Below, piece after piece: positions 1 to 8,813 of a stretch of 12,263 bases of DNA (position 1 is its first letter; each line of letters opens with the position of its first letter). Position numbers and translations under genes: made by a program. Source of the stretch: CAZADH01 sp964483805 (GTDB lineage: Bacteria > Muiribacteriota > Ozemobacteria > Ozemobacterales > Ozemobacteraceae). The notes beneath the pieces were generated by a model that worked only from the letters and a program-made list of their open reading frames with translations, had not been told where the DNA came from and did no database searches. Location: assembly GCA_964483805.1 (NCBI GenBank), contig CAZADH010000184.1, positions 1-12,263 on the forward strand, read 5' to 3'.

Positions 1-67
1 GTGCCGCGAGCCGAGCGGGCCGACGTGGAACGGGCGCGTGCCCCCGCTCACTGAGTTGTTACGATGA
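1..67 (+). other. Possible 3' tail of an upstream gene (frame undecided)
   Basis: The window opens inside what is probably the end of a preceding + strand gene. Two frames are open from the edge and then stop: one ends with TGA at 52-54 (residues VPRAERADVERARAPAH), the other with TGA at 65-67 (CREPSGPTWNGRVPPLTELLR). The second looks slightly more protein-like, but the stretch is too short to decide or to name a family. In related clusters the gene before DUF4159 is often a DUF58, von Willebrand A or MoxR gene; that is expectation, not something visible here. Confidence 0.3.
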
Positions 68-80
68 ACGCAGTGCCGCA

Positions 81-110
81 TTGCCGCGGGGCCCCGTTCC
101 GTGCTAAATC
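81..110 (+). promoter_or_regulatory. Possible sigma70-type promoter with extended -10, upstream of DUF4159 gene
   Basis: TTGCCG at 81-86 (4 of 6 matches to TTGACA) is followed after 18 nt by TGC plus TAAATC at 102-110. The hexamer ends exactly 6 nt before the ATG at 117, so a transcript starting at the usual distance would begin at or next to the start codon. No Shine-Dalgarno precedes this ATG, which fits a leaderless mRNA. The hexamer itself is weak (3 of 6). The geometry repeats that of the much stronger element before the M48 gene at 10164-10178. Confidence 0.35.
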
Positions 111-116
111 TGCGAC

Positions 117-803
117 ATGCAACTGCGAACGTCACTCTTGGGTTTGCTGCTCGTCGTCCTCCTGTTCGGGCCGTTCATCGACCAGGCCCCGGCCGCCGGG
201 CGGCCCTTGCTCATTCCCCGCATCAAATACGGCGGTGGTGGTGACTGGTACACCGACCCGACCTCGTTGCCCAACCTGCTGAAGGCCCTGCACGAGCGTT
301 TCGGCATCAACACCACACCCGAGAACAAGGCCGTCTCCCTCAGCGACGCCACGCTGTTCGACTATCCGATCATCTACCTGACCGGTCACGGCAACGTGCG
401 CTTCGAAGACGAGGAACTGTCGAAACTGCGCAACTACCTCGACAACGGCGGGCTGCTCTGGATCGACGACTGCTACGGCCTCGACCAGTCGATCCGCCGC
501 GAGCTGAAGCGCCTGTTTCCCGACGCCGACAACGCCCTGACGGCGCTGCCGCTGTCGCACCCGATCTTCCGCCAGGCCTACGATCTGACCGAAGGTCTGC
601 CCAAGGTGCACGAACACGACAACAAACCGCCGGTGCTCTTCGGCATCGCGCGCAAGGGACGCATCGTCGTGCTCTATACCTACGAAACCGACATCGGTGA
701 CGGTCTCGAAGACGAGGGCGTTCACCCCGAAGACAAGCCCGAGATCCGCGAAAAGGCCATGCAGATGGCGATCAACATCGTCATGTTCGCCATGAGCCAG
801 TGA
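117..803 (+). CDS. Exported DUF4159-domain protein (GATase1/ThuA-like fold)
   Basis: The product has 228 aa. Residues 1-27 form a Sec signal peptide (Arg4, a Leu/Val-rich core, then QAPAAG with an Ala-X-Ala cleavage site), so it probably acts in the periplasm. The rest matches DUF4159 in order: a 'LIPRIKYGGGGDWYTDP' start, a strand with TGHGN (His91), then a helix leading into NGGLLWIDDCYG (Gly111-Gly112, Asp118, Cys119), a conserved 'SHPIF' stretch and a C-terminal strand with YTYETDIGDG. This family has a class I glutamine-amidotransferase-like fold but no proven activity. The start at 117 is forced by an in-frame TAA at 105-107; no Shine-Dalgarno is seen. The next gene starts 10 nt downstream, with the stop codon forming part of its ribosome binding site (TGAGG, 801-805). 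DUF4159 genes normally accompany MoxR, DUF58 and large coiled-coil genes, and the last of these follows here. Family call is firm; function unknown. Confidence 0.93.
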   Translation: MQLRTSLLGLLLVVLLFGPFIDQAPAAGRPLLIPRIKYGGGGDWYTDPTSLPNLLKALHERFGINTTPENKAVSLSDATLFDYPIIYLTGHGNVRFEDEELSKLRNYLDNGGLLWIDDCYGLDQSIRRELKRLFPDADNALTALPLSHPIFRQAYDLTEGLPKVHEHDNKPPVLFGIARKGRIVVLYTYETDIGDGLEDEGVHPEDKPEIREKAMQMAINIVMFAMSQ

Positions 804-813
804 GGCAACACCC

Positions 814-3800
814 ATGAACACCGGCGCGCCACCGAATCACCAGCAACTCCTCGCCGAGTATGCCACCCATCGCACCACGCTGCTGGCCCGCCTCGACAGC
901 TATTGCCGGCACCGGCAATTCGTTGTATTTACAGCGACGGTCGTCGCCACGGTCGCCGCGCTGGCATTGGGATTGCTGGCGTTTCTGCTCTGGGAACGCA
1001 CGCCGCTCGCCGGCGAGACAACCCGGGCACTGGCGGGCGTTGCCTGGTATTGCTGTTTGCTTTACGGCGTATGGCTGATTGTCGCTTCCGTATTGCGGCC
1101 GCCGAGCACGGTGGCCCTGGCACGTGAGATCGAGAGCCGCTACCCCGAACTGGCCTCGGTCTTGATCACCGCCGGCGAGATCGCCCCCGACGATGCGGTC
1201 CCACCGGGCACCTCCGAAGCGNNNNNNNNNNNNNNNNNNNNNNNNNNNNNNNNNNNNNNNNNNNNNNNNNNNNNNNNNNNNNNNNNNNNNNNNCCCGCCT
1301 GACTGTCGCCGTGGCCAATGAGCGCACCACCACCGTCCGCTTCGTGCCGGTGTCGCAACACCGCCAACGCCGCTACGCCTTTGCGGCTCTCCTGGCCGTG
1401 CTGCTGCCGCTGGCGGTCTGGCACCTTCTCGCCTCCCGGGAGGTGCGGGTCGGGGCCTGGCGGCTCGTGCAACCGTGGGCCGCGATCCAACCGTTCTCGC
1501 CGCTCGCCCTCGAGGTCCTGCCGGGCGAGAAGGTCGTCCCGCGCGGTGACCCGGTGCAGATCGTCGCCATCCCGAACCAACCGCTCGAACACCCTCCTGT
1601 TCTGCGACTGATGCCGGTTTCCTCCACCGCAAACGGCACCAATGGCGCCGACGAAAGTGCCGGCACGCTGACCGAAATGTATCAAGACGATGCCGCCACC
1701 TACCCCCGTTTCATCTACACGCTGACCGGGCTGCACGAGACAACGGCCTACGACGTGCGCGCCGAGAAGTTCCTCAGCCCGCGGTACCATCTGACCGTCG
1801 TGCCTCGCCCCGAGGTCAAAACGGTCACTGTCACCGTGAAGTATCCCGAGTATCTCGAGAAGCGCGATCTCACATTGGCGAGCGGACAGGGCGACACCAA
1901 AGCGCCCATCGGCAGCACCATCTCGTTGAAGGGCGAGAGCACGCAACCGCTGACTGCGGCCCGATTGCGCTTCGCCATGGGAGGGCCCGCGGGCGGCACG
2001 GCCAGCACCGTGGTCCCGTTAAAGATCAACGGCACGTCGTTCACCGGGTCGTTCGGTGTCGCCACGACCACGCAGTACTGGGTCGAACTGGCCGGGCGCT
2101 CCGATCTGGCCAACGTGGCCCCGGTCAAATATACCATCACGGCCGTCGAAGACGCGTCACCCACGATCGCCATTACCAAACCCGGAACCGACACGCTGTT
2201 TCCCAAAGAAAAACGGCTCGATTTGCGCGTCGAAGGCCGCGATGATTTTGGCGTTGTCGGCATGGTTCTCTATTATCAAATCGGTATCCGCCCTGACTGG
2301 ATCCCGCTCAATCTCAAAGCCAATCTCGCCCCGCAACCCGAGGTGACCGTCGATTACCCGTTCATGCTCGACACCCTTGCCGTCGAACCCGGGGTCGAGG
2401 TGCGCTACTACGCCCAGGTCGAAGACGGTATGAAACCTCATGCACAGATCGGCACCTCGACGATCTTCAAGCTGCGCGTGCCGTCGATGGTCGATCTCAT
2501 GGGCGCCGCCGACCACGCCGAGAACGCATTGCACGAGAAGCTGCAGAAGTATCAGCAGCGAGAAAAAGACCGGCTCGAGCAAGTCAAAAAGAACATGGCC
2601 GACCTCAAGCACCAGGGGCAGCTCGATCCGAAAACCGAAAAACAATTCGAAGAAGCGATCAAGAAGGGCGAGGCGCAACAAGAAGAGGCCGAGCAAATCA
2701 TGAAGCAGGCGCAAGATCTCGAAGAACGCCTCAAGTCAAACCAGTTGGCCAACCCCGAGAATCTCGAGAAGCTTGCCAAGCTCAACCAGTTGCTCAACGA
2801 AGTTCTCGACACCGAAGCCAAGCGCCTGATGAAGCAACTGCAGGAGTCGCTCAAAGACGTCAAGCTCGATCCGAAGGACGTGCAGAAGTTCGAAGAGAAC
2901 TTCAAAATGAGCGAGTATCTCGAGCAGATCGATCGCTCGATCGAGGCGCTCCAACAACTCAAAGACCAGCGCCAGATGCTCGAGATCGACCAGGCGATCA
3001 GCGATCTGAAGCGCCGCCAACAGACGGTAGCCAGCGAGACCGCCGATCTCGAACGTCGCAAACGCGAGGGCAACGAGAAGTTGACCGAGAGCGAAGAGAA
3101 GAAGCTGGCCGAACTCGAGAAGAAACTGGCCGAGATGCAGAAGCTGGCCAGCGAGGCGGCGAGCCTGCAAGAAAAGCAGGCCAACGGCGAACAGCTCAAT
3201 GCCAGCGAGTCGGCGCGCCTCGATGAGATTGCCAGGCAACTGGAGAAACAACAGGCGCTGGCCAGCGAAGCGGCCGCGCTGCAGCAAAAACAGGCCAACG
3301 CCAAACCCGACGATGCCCAGTATCAACAACAATTGAAAGAGTTGCAGGACCGCCAGAAGAAGATTGGCGAAGAACTGGCCGAGTTGCAGAAGAAAGCTGC
3401 CGAGATGGCCGAGAAGCTCGAGAAAGAGAAGAGCGACCCGCAGGCGCCGCAGAAGGCCGGCAAAGAAGCGATGAAAGACCTGCGCGACCGCATGCAACAA
3501 GAGAACTTCGCGCAGAACCAGAAAGACATCGAAAAGAACCTGGCCGAACAGAAACTGAACGACGCCCAGCAGGGCCAGCAACGCATGCTGAAGTTCCTCG
3601 AGGCCCTCAAAAAGAACAGCGAGCGCATGGCGCAAGAGTGCAGCCAACAGGGACAACAACAACAGGTCGACCTGTCCCGCTTCATCCAGCGAGCCATTCA
3701 GGTATCGGTCGACCAGGAGGCACTGCTCGATCAGCTCGACGGCGTGCCGGGTCAGTTCATGCGCGGGCACCTGCCCTTGATCGAGGGCCGCGTTAACGAG

Positions 3801-4718
3801 GTGTCGGTACGCGAGCTCATCGTCAAACGCGCCGGCAATTCGCTCGAAGACGACCTCGAGTCGTTCTTCCGCAAGAACATCAACCTCGACGCCGAGGTGC
3901 TGCTCAACATTCGCGGCACCGATGCTGTCTTCAACACCATCGTCAAAGACCTCGAAGACCGGGCCGTCGACCGGGCCACCGGCGCCCAGCGCGATATCAT
4001 CCGTCGGTTCAACCGCCTCGCCATCGATCTGATGCGGGCGCAAGAACAATCCAATCAGTCACAGCAATCGGGACAGGGTTCGATGCAACAGATGCTCGAG
4101 AGTTTCAAACAGATGACCCGCCGCCAGTTGCAACTGAATCAGATGACGCAAAAGATGCAGCAGATGTCGCCGCAAGACCGGTCAATGATGGAACAGATGA
4201 AGCGGATGGCCCAGGAACAACGCCAGTTGCGCGAGCAACTCGAGCAACTGATGCGCGATGCGCGCCAGCAGCGGCAGGTCCTCGGGCGCATGGACGACGT
4301 CACCGAAGACATGAAAGACATCGAGACCCGGTTGCTCGAGGGGAAATACGATCGTAAGCTGGCCGAGAAACAGAAGTCGGTCTACGACCGCATGCTCAAA
4401 GCCCAGAAGTCGCTCAAACAGCGTGACGACGAGAGCGACGAGCGCCAGGCCAAAGCCCCCGAAAAGGCGATGCGCATGCTGCAGCCGACCAAAGCGCTCG
4501 CCGACCCGCAAGCCAACAGTGTCGATCTTGCCAAAGACTACATGGGCGAGGGCAAAGACGAGTATCCGCAGGCCTACGAGCAACTGCTGCGTGACTACTA
4601 CAAGTCGTTGTCACTCGAAGGCGCGACCGGCCCGACCGCGCCGGCGGTCGACAATCCCGACACCGGGTCAGGCCCAGGCTCCGCAACGGGATCCGGATCC
4701 GCGGCAGGAGGTCGGTAA
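814..4718 (+). CDS. Giant DUF4175-like membrane-anchored coiled-coil protein (gene interrupted by an N gap)
   Basis: I read this as one gene of about 1,300 aa. The part before the gap (from ATG 814, SD GAGG) has two membrane helices, about residues 36-62 and 73-97, then an 'ESRYPELASVLITAGEI' motif. The part after the gap is open from the gap edge: a third helix (about 1372-1431), a beta-rich Ig-like periplasmic region (about 1490-2490: 'EVLPGEKVVPRGDPVQI', 'DASPTIAITKPG'), a long Glu/Lys/Gln coiled coil (about 2500-3560), a helical domain (about 3580-4060), a Gln/Met-rich helix containing the family-typical 'KQKSVYDRMLKAQKSLKQRDDE', the ending 'EYPQAYEQLLRDYYKSL' and a Gly/Ser tail. This order matches DUF4175-like proteins, which are longer here than the roughly 850 aa alphaproteobacterial form. 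The two parts are in different frames with 72 Ns; one gene requires a true gap length of 1 modulo 3. The GTG at 1311 only looks like a start because of the gap. Two adjacent genes is the less likely alternative. Probably a scaffold; no enzyme motif is seen. Confidence 0.82.
902..919 (+). other. Near-perfect 18-nt palindrome inside the DUF4175-like gene
   Basis: ATTGCCGG-CA-CCGGCAAT has perfect 8-bp arms around a 2-nt centre. As RNA it would fold as a 7-bp stem with a GCAC loop, followed by the T-rich run TTCGTTGTATTT. It lies about 90 nt into the coding region, just before the first membrane helix. It could be a protein binding site, an intragenic terminator or attenuator, or chance. Confidence 0.45.
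924..933 (+). repeat. TGTATTTACA element, copy 1
   Basis: First of three identical AT-rich 10-mers with dyad ends (TGTA-TT-TACA). Here it is read as GTA TTT ACA (Val-Phe-Thr) at the entry to the first membrane helix of the DUF4175-like protein, 4 nt after the palindrome at 902-919. Confidence 0.4.
1222..1293. other. Assembly gap (72 N)
   Basis: A run of 72 unknown bases lies inside the DUF4175-like gene. The flanking reading frames do not join at this length, so either the gap size is only an estimate or there are two genes. Both edges are open coding sequence. Confidence 0.99.
3075..3302 (+). repeat. Tandem 38-residue coiled-coil repeat in the DUF4175-like protein
   Basis: Two adjacent 38-aa units can be aligned: one begins EKLTESEEKKLAELEKKL and ends ASEAASLQEKQANG (3075-3188); the next begins EQLNASESARLDEIARQL and ends ASEAAALQQKQANA (3189-3302). 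A weaker copy precedes them ('RRQQTVASETADLERRKREGN', to 3074), and the following 'QQQLKELQDRQKKIGEELAELQKKAAE' may be a fourth. The coiled coil therefore seems to have lengthened by internal duplication. Confidence 0.7.
4706..4711 (+). promoter_or_regulatory. Strong Shine-Dalgarno for the TPR gene
   Basis: AGGAGG lies inside the last codons of the DUF4175-like gene, 8 nt before ATG 4720. This selects 4720 over the in-frame ATGs at 4726 and 4735. The preceding stop codon ends 1 nt before the start, so the two genes are probably translationally coupled. Confidence 0.8.
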
Positions 4719-4719
4719 C

Positions 4720-7477
4720 ATGATCATGGCCATCATGACACCCCTGCGCCTGCGGGCGACCGTGCATGTTTGTATTTACATCATATTCTTTTCTTCACTC
4801 CTCTTGTTTACGACAACCCTCGCGGCGCAACCGGACGATGACGACGAACCGTTGTTGCCGCCCGGAGCCGACGAACGCACCCCGGTGGCCGAGTCCGGCG
4901 CCGACGCCGATGCCGCCACGTTGTATTACGAGGCGGTGTCGCTGGGCAACCAGCGCCAGTTGAAAGCGGCCCGCGGCAAACTCACCGAACTGGTGTCCCG
5001 TTTTCCGCAGCACCCGATGGCCAACCGTGCCCGTCTGCAGTTGGCCCAGCTCATGATCGGCAACCGCGAGACCGACGGCGCCCTCAAATTGCTCGAAGAG
5101 TTGGCGAAGGGGCCGGCCGGCAATGCCGACACCCGCGAATCCCGCCTGCTGCTGATTCGCACCCTCACGGAACTGGGGCGGTTCCGGCGCGGTCTCGAGT
5201 TGACCCAGGGGTGGCACGATGCCGAACCCCAGGTGGTCGAGTGGTCGCGCCAGTTGGCGGCGATGTATTTACAAACCGGACAAGCCGACGAGGCCCGGTT
5301 GTTGTTGACCCGCGAACTGGAGCGCACTGCCGACGCCAACGTGTTCGCCGATTTGCTCGGCTTGGCGATCAAGAAAGCCCAGGTCGACGACCTGATCCAG
5401 GCGCTCGAGCGCGGCCGCTCGCGCTATCAACCCTACGCCTNNNNNNNNNNAATTCGTCACCGACGCGCACACGGCTGCCGGCTCGGTCGACAAGGCAATC
5501 GCGATTCTCGAAGCCGAGGCCATCACCAAAAACAGTCCGGAGTTGCTCAAGAAACTGGCGCTGCTCTATCTGAAGCAGAATCGCGCCGATCGCGCGCTGG
5601 TCAGTTACCGTCGCCTCGAGCAGTTGCTGCCGCGCGAATGGGAGACCCTGAAGGCCATCGGCCACTGCCAGATGGTCATGGGCAACAAGGCCGACGCCAT
5701 TGCCACCTGGAAACAACTGCTCACTGGCGGCATGCTGCAACCGACGCTGGTGCAGAACATCGCCGATGTCATGATCGAGCACAACCTCAACCAGGAAGCG
5801 CTCGATCTGTTTCATGAGAGCCGGGCCCGTTTCGGCAACCCGAACATGTTTGCCGAGGAGCGGGCCACCGTGCTCAAGCAACTCGGCCGCCACGATGAGG
5901 CGCGCGAAGAGTATCTGCTCGCACTCGCTTTCGGCAGCTACAAACCCGAGATCTTCGACGCCCTCAACCGGCTCAGCGAAGGCCGCATCGACGATCTCGA
6001 AGCGCGGCTGCGTACCTGGATCGCGAAAAGCGAAGCCCTGCCGCTGCGCCAGGCACTGCTCGAGTTGCTGATGCGTCTCGACGACGAACGTCGCATTGCC
6101 AGCATTCTCGAGATCGACCCGCAGTTCGGTAACTCATTCACCACGTTTCTCGTCGAGCGCGTGCGTGAAGCGGCACTGACCCGGCCATCCCAGTTCGTTC
6201 GCCGGCTCGCAGTGGCGCTCCTGCGCAAACTGAGCCAAAGCACCAACGCGTACAACCTCTGCCTGGCTTTGCTGCGCCTACCCGACACCACCCCGGCCCA
6301 AGCCGTCGAAGCGATCGACCTCGCCGGCAAACTCACCAGTCTCGAGCCCACTCCCGATGTCGATCTGCGCCACCGCATCCGTCTCGAGATGGCGCGCCTT
6401 GCGCTCGACATTCTGCGCAACCCCATGTGCGCGCAGGCACTGCTGCACCAGATTCTCCCGGCCTCGGCCCCTGTCGGTCTCGCCCCGACCAACAACCCCG
6501 AACTCGAGATCGATGCGCGCCTCTTGCAACAGAGGTTGCTGGTAATGCGCGGTCGCTTCAAGGAGGCGGAAGCCTGGCTCGACTCGGTGTCGTCGGAAAC
6601 GCTGCCGTTTGTCGGGCTCGACCCAGCACGCTTTTTACATGCGCGCGCCGAACTCGAGGCGCACCGCGGTCGTTTTCAAGAATCCCTCGACGCCCTGCGC
6701 CGGATCATCGAAGATCACCCCGATTCCATGCAGGTCAACGACGCACTCGCGCTCGCGCTGCTGTTGACGAACGGCTCGATGGGTACGCTCGAACCGCTGC
6801 AACGGTATCTGGCGGCACAGCGTCTCATGATGTGCGGTGAGACCGCTTCAGCCACGACCGAACTGTCGGCCCTGGTCGCCACTTTTACCGAGTCGCCGGT
6901 GCGCCCCGATGCGGAAGCACTGCTGCTCACGCTCGTCTACGAGCGACTCGTGGCCGACCTGCCCCCGCTCGACGCCACGGCGGCCCAGGCCGCGACGCAA
7001 GCCGGTGGCACGACGGGCAGTGCGTCGCTGGCGAGCCTGGCGACCCCGAACACCACGACAACCTCGGGCACCGCTGCCATTCCGGCCTGGCTGGCCGAAA
7101 GCTTGCCGCCGGTGGCGCCCGCTTCATCGGCCCAGCTCCCCATTCAGGTGCTGCCCGCGTCAGCCGCGATTGCACCCGCATCGAGCGGCAGCGCGGTCCG
7201 CACGGGATCGACGCGCCCGCTGCGCGTCATCCCACCGCCACCGCTGACGCCAAGCCAGACCGCGGCCGTGCGCGCGGTCATTGCCCGCATCGAAGCAACG
7301 CTGCCGCGTTTCCGTCTGGCCCCGCAAGGAGCCCGCCTGCTCGTGCTCGAACTCGACCTGCTGCGCCGGCTGCCCGACACGGCCACCGAACAACAGACGC
7401 TGATGAAACAGTTTATCGAACGGTACCCGGGCAACCAGTTGGCCCGCCGCATCGCCCAAGAACTCGAGCGTATGTAA
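4720..7477 (+). CDS. Exported TPR-repeat protein (gene interrupted by a short N gap)
   Basis: The gene encodes about 918 aa. It opens with an N-terminal signal sequence (basic 'LRLRATVH', hydrophobic 'VCIYIIFFSSLLLFTTTLAAQ', probable cleavage near residues 34-36) and an acidic DDDDE linker. From about residue 60 there are many tetratricopeptide-like helix pairs, for example 'AATLYYEAVSLGNQRQLKAARGKLTELVSRFPQHPMANRARLQLAQL', 'AAMYLQTGQADEARLLL', 'KLALLYLKQNRADRALVSYRRLEQL' and 'AELEAHRGRFQESLDALRRI'. A low-complexity Ala/Thr/Ser/Pro linker lies at about 6970-7250, followed by a last helical segment with 'FIERYPGNQLARRIAQELERM'. TPR proteins of this kind act as adaptors or scaffolds; none of the residues suggests an enzyme. 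The 10 Ns at 5441-5450 separate two frames, and continuity of TPR pattern ('FVTDAHTAAGSVDKAIAILEAEA' just after the gap) shows that the true gap must be a multiple of 3. Translation is probably coupled to the DUF4175-like gene. Confidence 0.85.
4771..4780 (+). repeat. TGTATTTACA element, copy 2
   Basis: The second copy falls in the signal-peptide region of the TPR gene and is read as TGT ATT TAC A (Cys-Ile-Tyr), a different frame from copy 1. It sits in a conspicuous AT-rich island (about 4765-4820). Confidence 0.4.
5264..5273 (+). repeat. TGTATTTACA element, copy 3
   Basis: The third copy lies inside the TPR domain and is read as (A)TG TAT TTA CA(A) (Met-Tyr-Leu-Gln), the remaining reading frame. 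It uses the TTA leucine codon, unusual among neighbouring CTG/CTC/TTG codons. Confidence 0.4.
5441..5450. other. Assembly gap (10 N)
   Basis: Ten unknown bases lie inside the TPR gene. Reading continues on both sides with TPR-like helices but in shifted frames, so 10 is a placeholder length rather than the true one. Confidence 0.99.
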
Positions 7478-7492
7478 TGACAACGTATGTAT

Positions 7493-7513
7493 TCGGCACC
7501 CCAACAGTGCCGA
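7493..7513 (+). promoter_or_regulatory. Hairpin directly upstream of the RBS of the first AsnB-like gene
   Basis: TCGGCAC (7493-7499) pairs perfectly with GTGCCGA (7507-7513) across a 7-nt CCCAACA loop. The GAGGAG Shine-Dalgarno of the next gene starts 1 nt further on (7515-7520). There is no T-run, so it is not a classic intrinsic terminator. It may stabilise or process the mRNA, tune translation, or mark an operator. The whole 49-nt spacer also carries CGTATGTA twice (7469-7476 and 7484-7491). Confidence 0.5.
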
Positions 7514-7526
7514 CGAGGAGCCCAGC

Positions 7527-8798
7527 ATGAGTCACGCCGCCGCCCGCCTTGCCCGCATCATTGGTATCGCGATCCTCCTGGCGCTGTCGGCCCTGCCGGC
7601 GCCGGCCGCCAGCATTCTCATTCCCATGGATGACGAACAGACCGACCACCTGCGCGCGTATGGGCTGGCATATTATGTATTGCAGCGAGAAGGCGTTCCG
7701 GTCGAGTGGCTACTCAACTACCGCTGCGGCAGCTTTCTCACCGACGCGCTGCCGGGCATCAAGAACCGGGCCATCGAACTGGGCGTCCGCATCGAAGAGA
7801 TCGATGAAGGCAAGGTTTTGCAGATCGACAAGACCATCGAACAGAACAACATGGAAAAGGTCCGCCTCGAGAAGGCACCCAAGGTCGCCGTCTATACCCC
7901 CGACAGCGCCGAGCCCTGGGACGACGCGGTCACGCTGGTGCTCGACTATGCAAAGATCCCCTACGAGAAGTTCTACGACCCGCAGGTCATCGACGGCACG
8001 GTCGCCAAATACGATTGGATTCACCTGCACCACGAAGATTTCACCGGCCAGTTCGGCAAATTTTACAGCTCCTTCCGCTATGCCGATTGGTACCGCGCCC
8101 AGGTCACCCGCGCCCAACTCGACGCTCAGAAGTTCGGCTTCGCCAAGGTGCCGGCCCTCAAACTCGCGGTCGCGCGCGGTATCAAGAAGTTCGTGCTCGA
8201 CGGCGGCTTTCTCTTTGCCATGTGCTCGGCCGCCGACACCCTCGACATCGCTCTTGCGGCCGATGGCGTCGACATCGTCGATGCGGCCCTCGACGGCGAC
8301 CCGCCCGATCCCCAGGCGCAGAGCAAGCTCAATTACGCCCAGTGTCTGGCCTTCACCGGCTTCAAACTGATCGTCGACCCCATGATCTACGAGTTCTCCG
8401 ACATCGACGTGTCGAACAACTACATGGGCGATGCGGGCACGTTCCAGTTGTTCGAGTTCTCGGCCAAGATCGACCCGATTCCGACCATGCTCACCCAGTG
8501 CCACCGCAACGTGGTCGAGGGCTTCTTCGGCCAGACCACCGGGTTCCGCAGATCACTGGTCAAGACCTCGACGGTGATCATGGGCGACAACAACGACGGC
8601 CTGTCGACCAAATACGTGCGCGGCGACATTGGCAAGGGCACCTTCTGTTTCCTCGGCGGCCATGACCCCGCCGACGTCAGCCACATCGTCGGCGAAGGTC
8701 CGACCAACCTCGAACTGCACAAGAACAGCCCGGGATACCGGTTGATCCTCAACAACATCCTGTTTCCGGCGGCCAAAAAGAAAGAGCGCAAGACCTGA
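7527..8798 (+). CDS. Exported AsnB-like family protein, paralogue A (GATase1-like fold inferred)
   Basis: The product has 423 aa. Its signal peptide covers residues 1-28 ('LARIIGIAILLALSALPAPAAS', Ala-X-Ala cleavage). The mature protein starts 'ILIPMDDEQTDHLRAYGLAYY', typical of an exported family that databases often name 'asparagine synthetase B'. The hallmarks of real AsnB are missing: no N-terminal catalytic Cys2 and no SGGxDS ATP-binding loop. Instead there is a conserved LHHEDFTG (167-174), a strand-elbow-helix GGFLFAMCSAADTLDIALA with Cys233, 'DGDPPDP', 'FEFSAKIDPIPT' and a late GGHDPAD with His379. Cys233 and His379 would suit a GATase1-type Cys-His pair; this is inference. The C-terminus is basic (KKKERKT). 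The start is set by GAGGAG 6 nt upstream. The gene follows the TPR gene by 49 nt and precedes its own paralogue. Family membership is confident; function and substrate are unknown. Confidence 0.9.
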   Translation: MSHAAARLARIIGIAILLALSALPAPAASILIPMDDEQTDHLRAYGLAYYVLQREGVPVEWLLNYRCGSFLTDALPGIKNRAIELGVRIEEIDEGKVLQIDKTIEQNNMEKVRLEKAPKVAVYTPDSAEPWDDAVTLVLDYAKIPYEKFYDPQVIDGTVAKYDWIHLHHEDFTGQFGKFYSSFRYADWYRAQVTRAQLDAQKFGFAKVPALKLAVARGIKKFVLDGGFLFAMCSAADTLDIALAADGVDIVDAALDGDPPDPQAQSKLNYAQCLAFTGFKLIVDPMIYEFSDIDVSNNYMGDAGTFQLFEFSAKIDPIPTMLTQCHRNVVEGFFGQTTGFRRSLVKTSTVIMGDNNDGLSTKYVRGDIGKGTFCFLGGHDPADVSHIVGEGPTNLELHKNSPGYRLILNNILFPAAKKKERKT

Positions 8799-8813
8799 CG
8801 CGCTCGCCGGATC

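Noticed and set aside
132..821. Minus-strand open frame opposite the DUF4159 gene
   Set aside because: The + strand frame has a signal peptide and family motifs; the antisense product is a Val/Gln-rich shadow.
2736..4049. Long minus-strand open frame (437 aa) opposite the coiled coil
   Set aside because: It mirrors the Glu/Lys/Gln-rich coding strand, giving a Leu/Phe/Val-rich product with no start signal. A third-position artefact of GC-rich coding DNA.
4689..4700. Perfect 12-bp palindrome GGATCCGGATCC
   Set aside because: It encodes a Gly-Ser tail of the scaffold protein; low-complexity codons explain it.
4719..4737. 6-bp hairpin (CATGAT/ATCATG) covering the TPR start codon
   Set aside because: The stem is short and A/T-rich, so too weak to claim start-codon masking next to a strong AGGAGG site.
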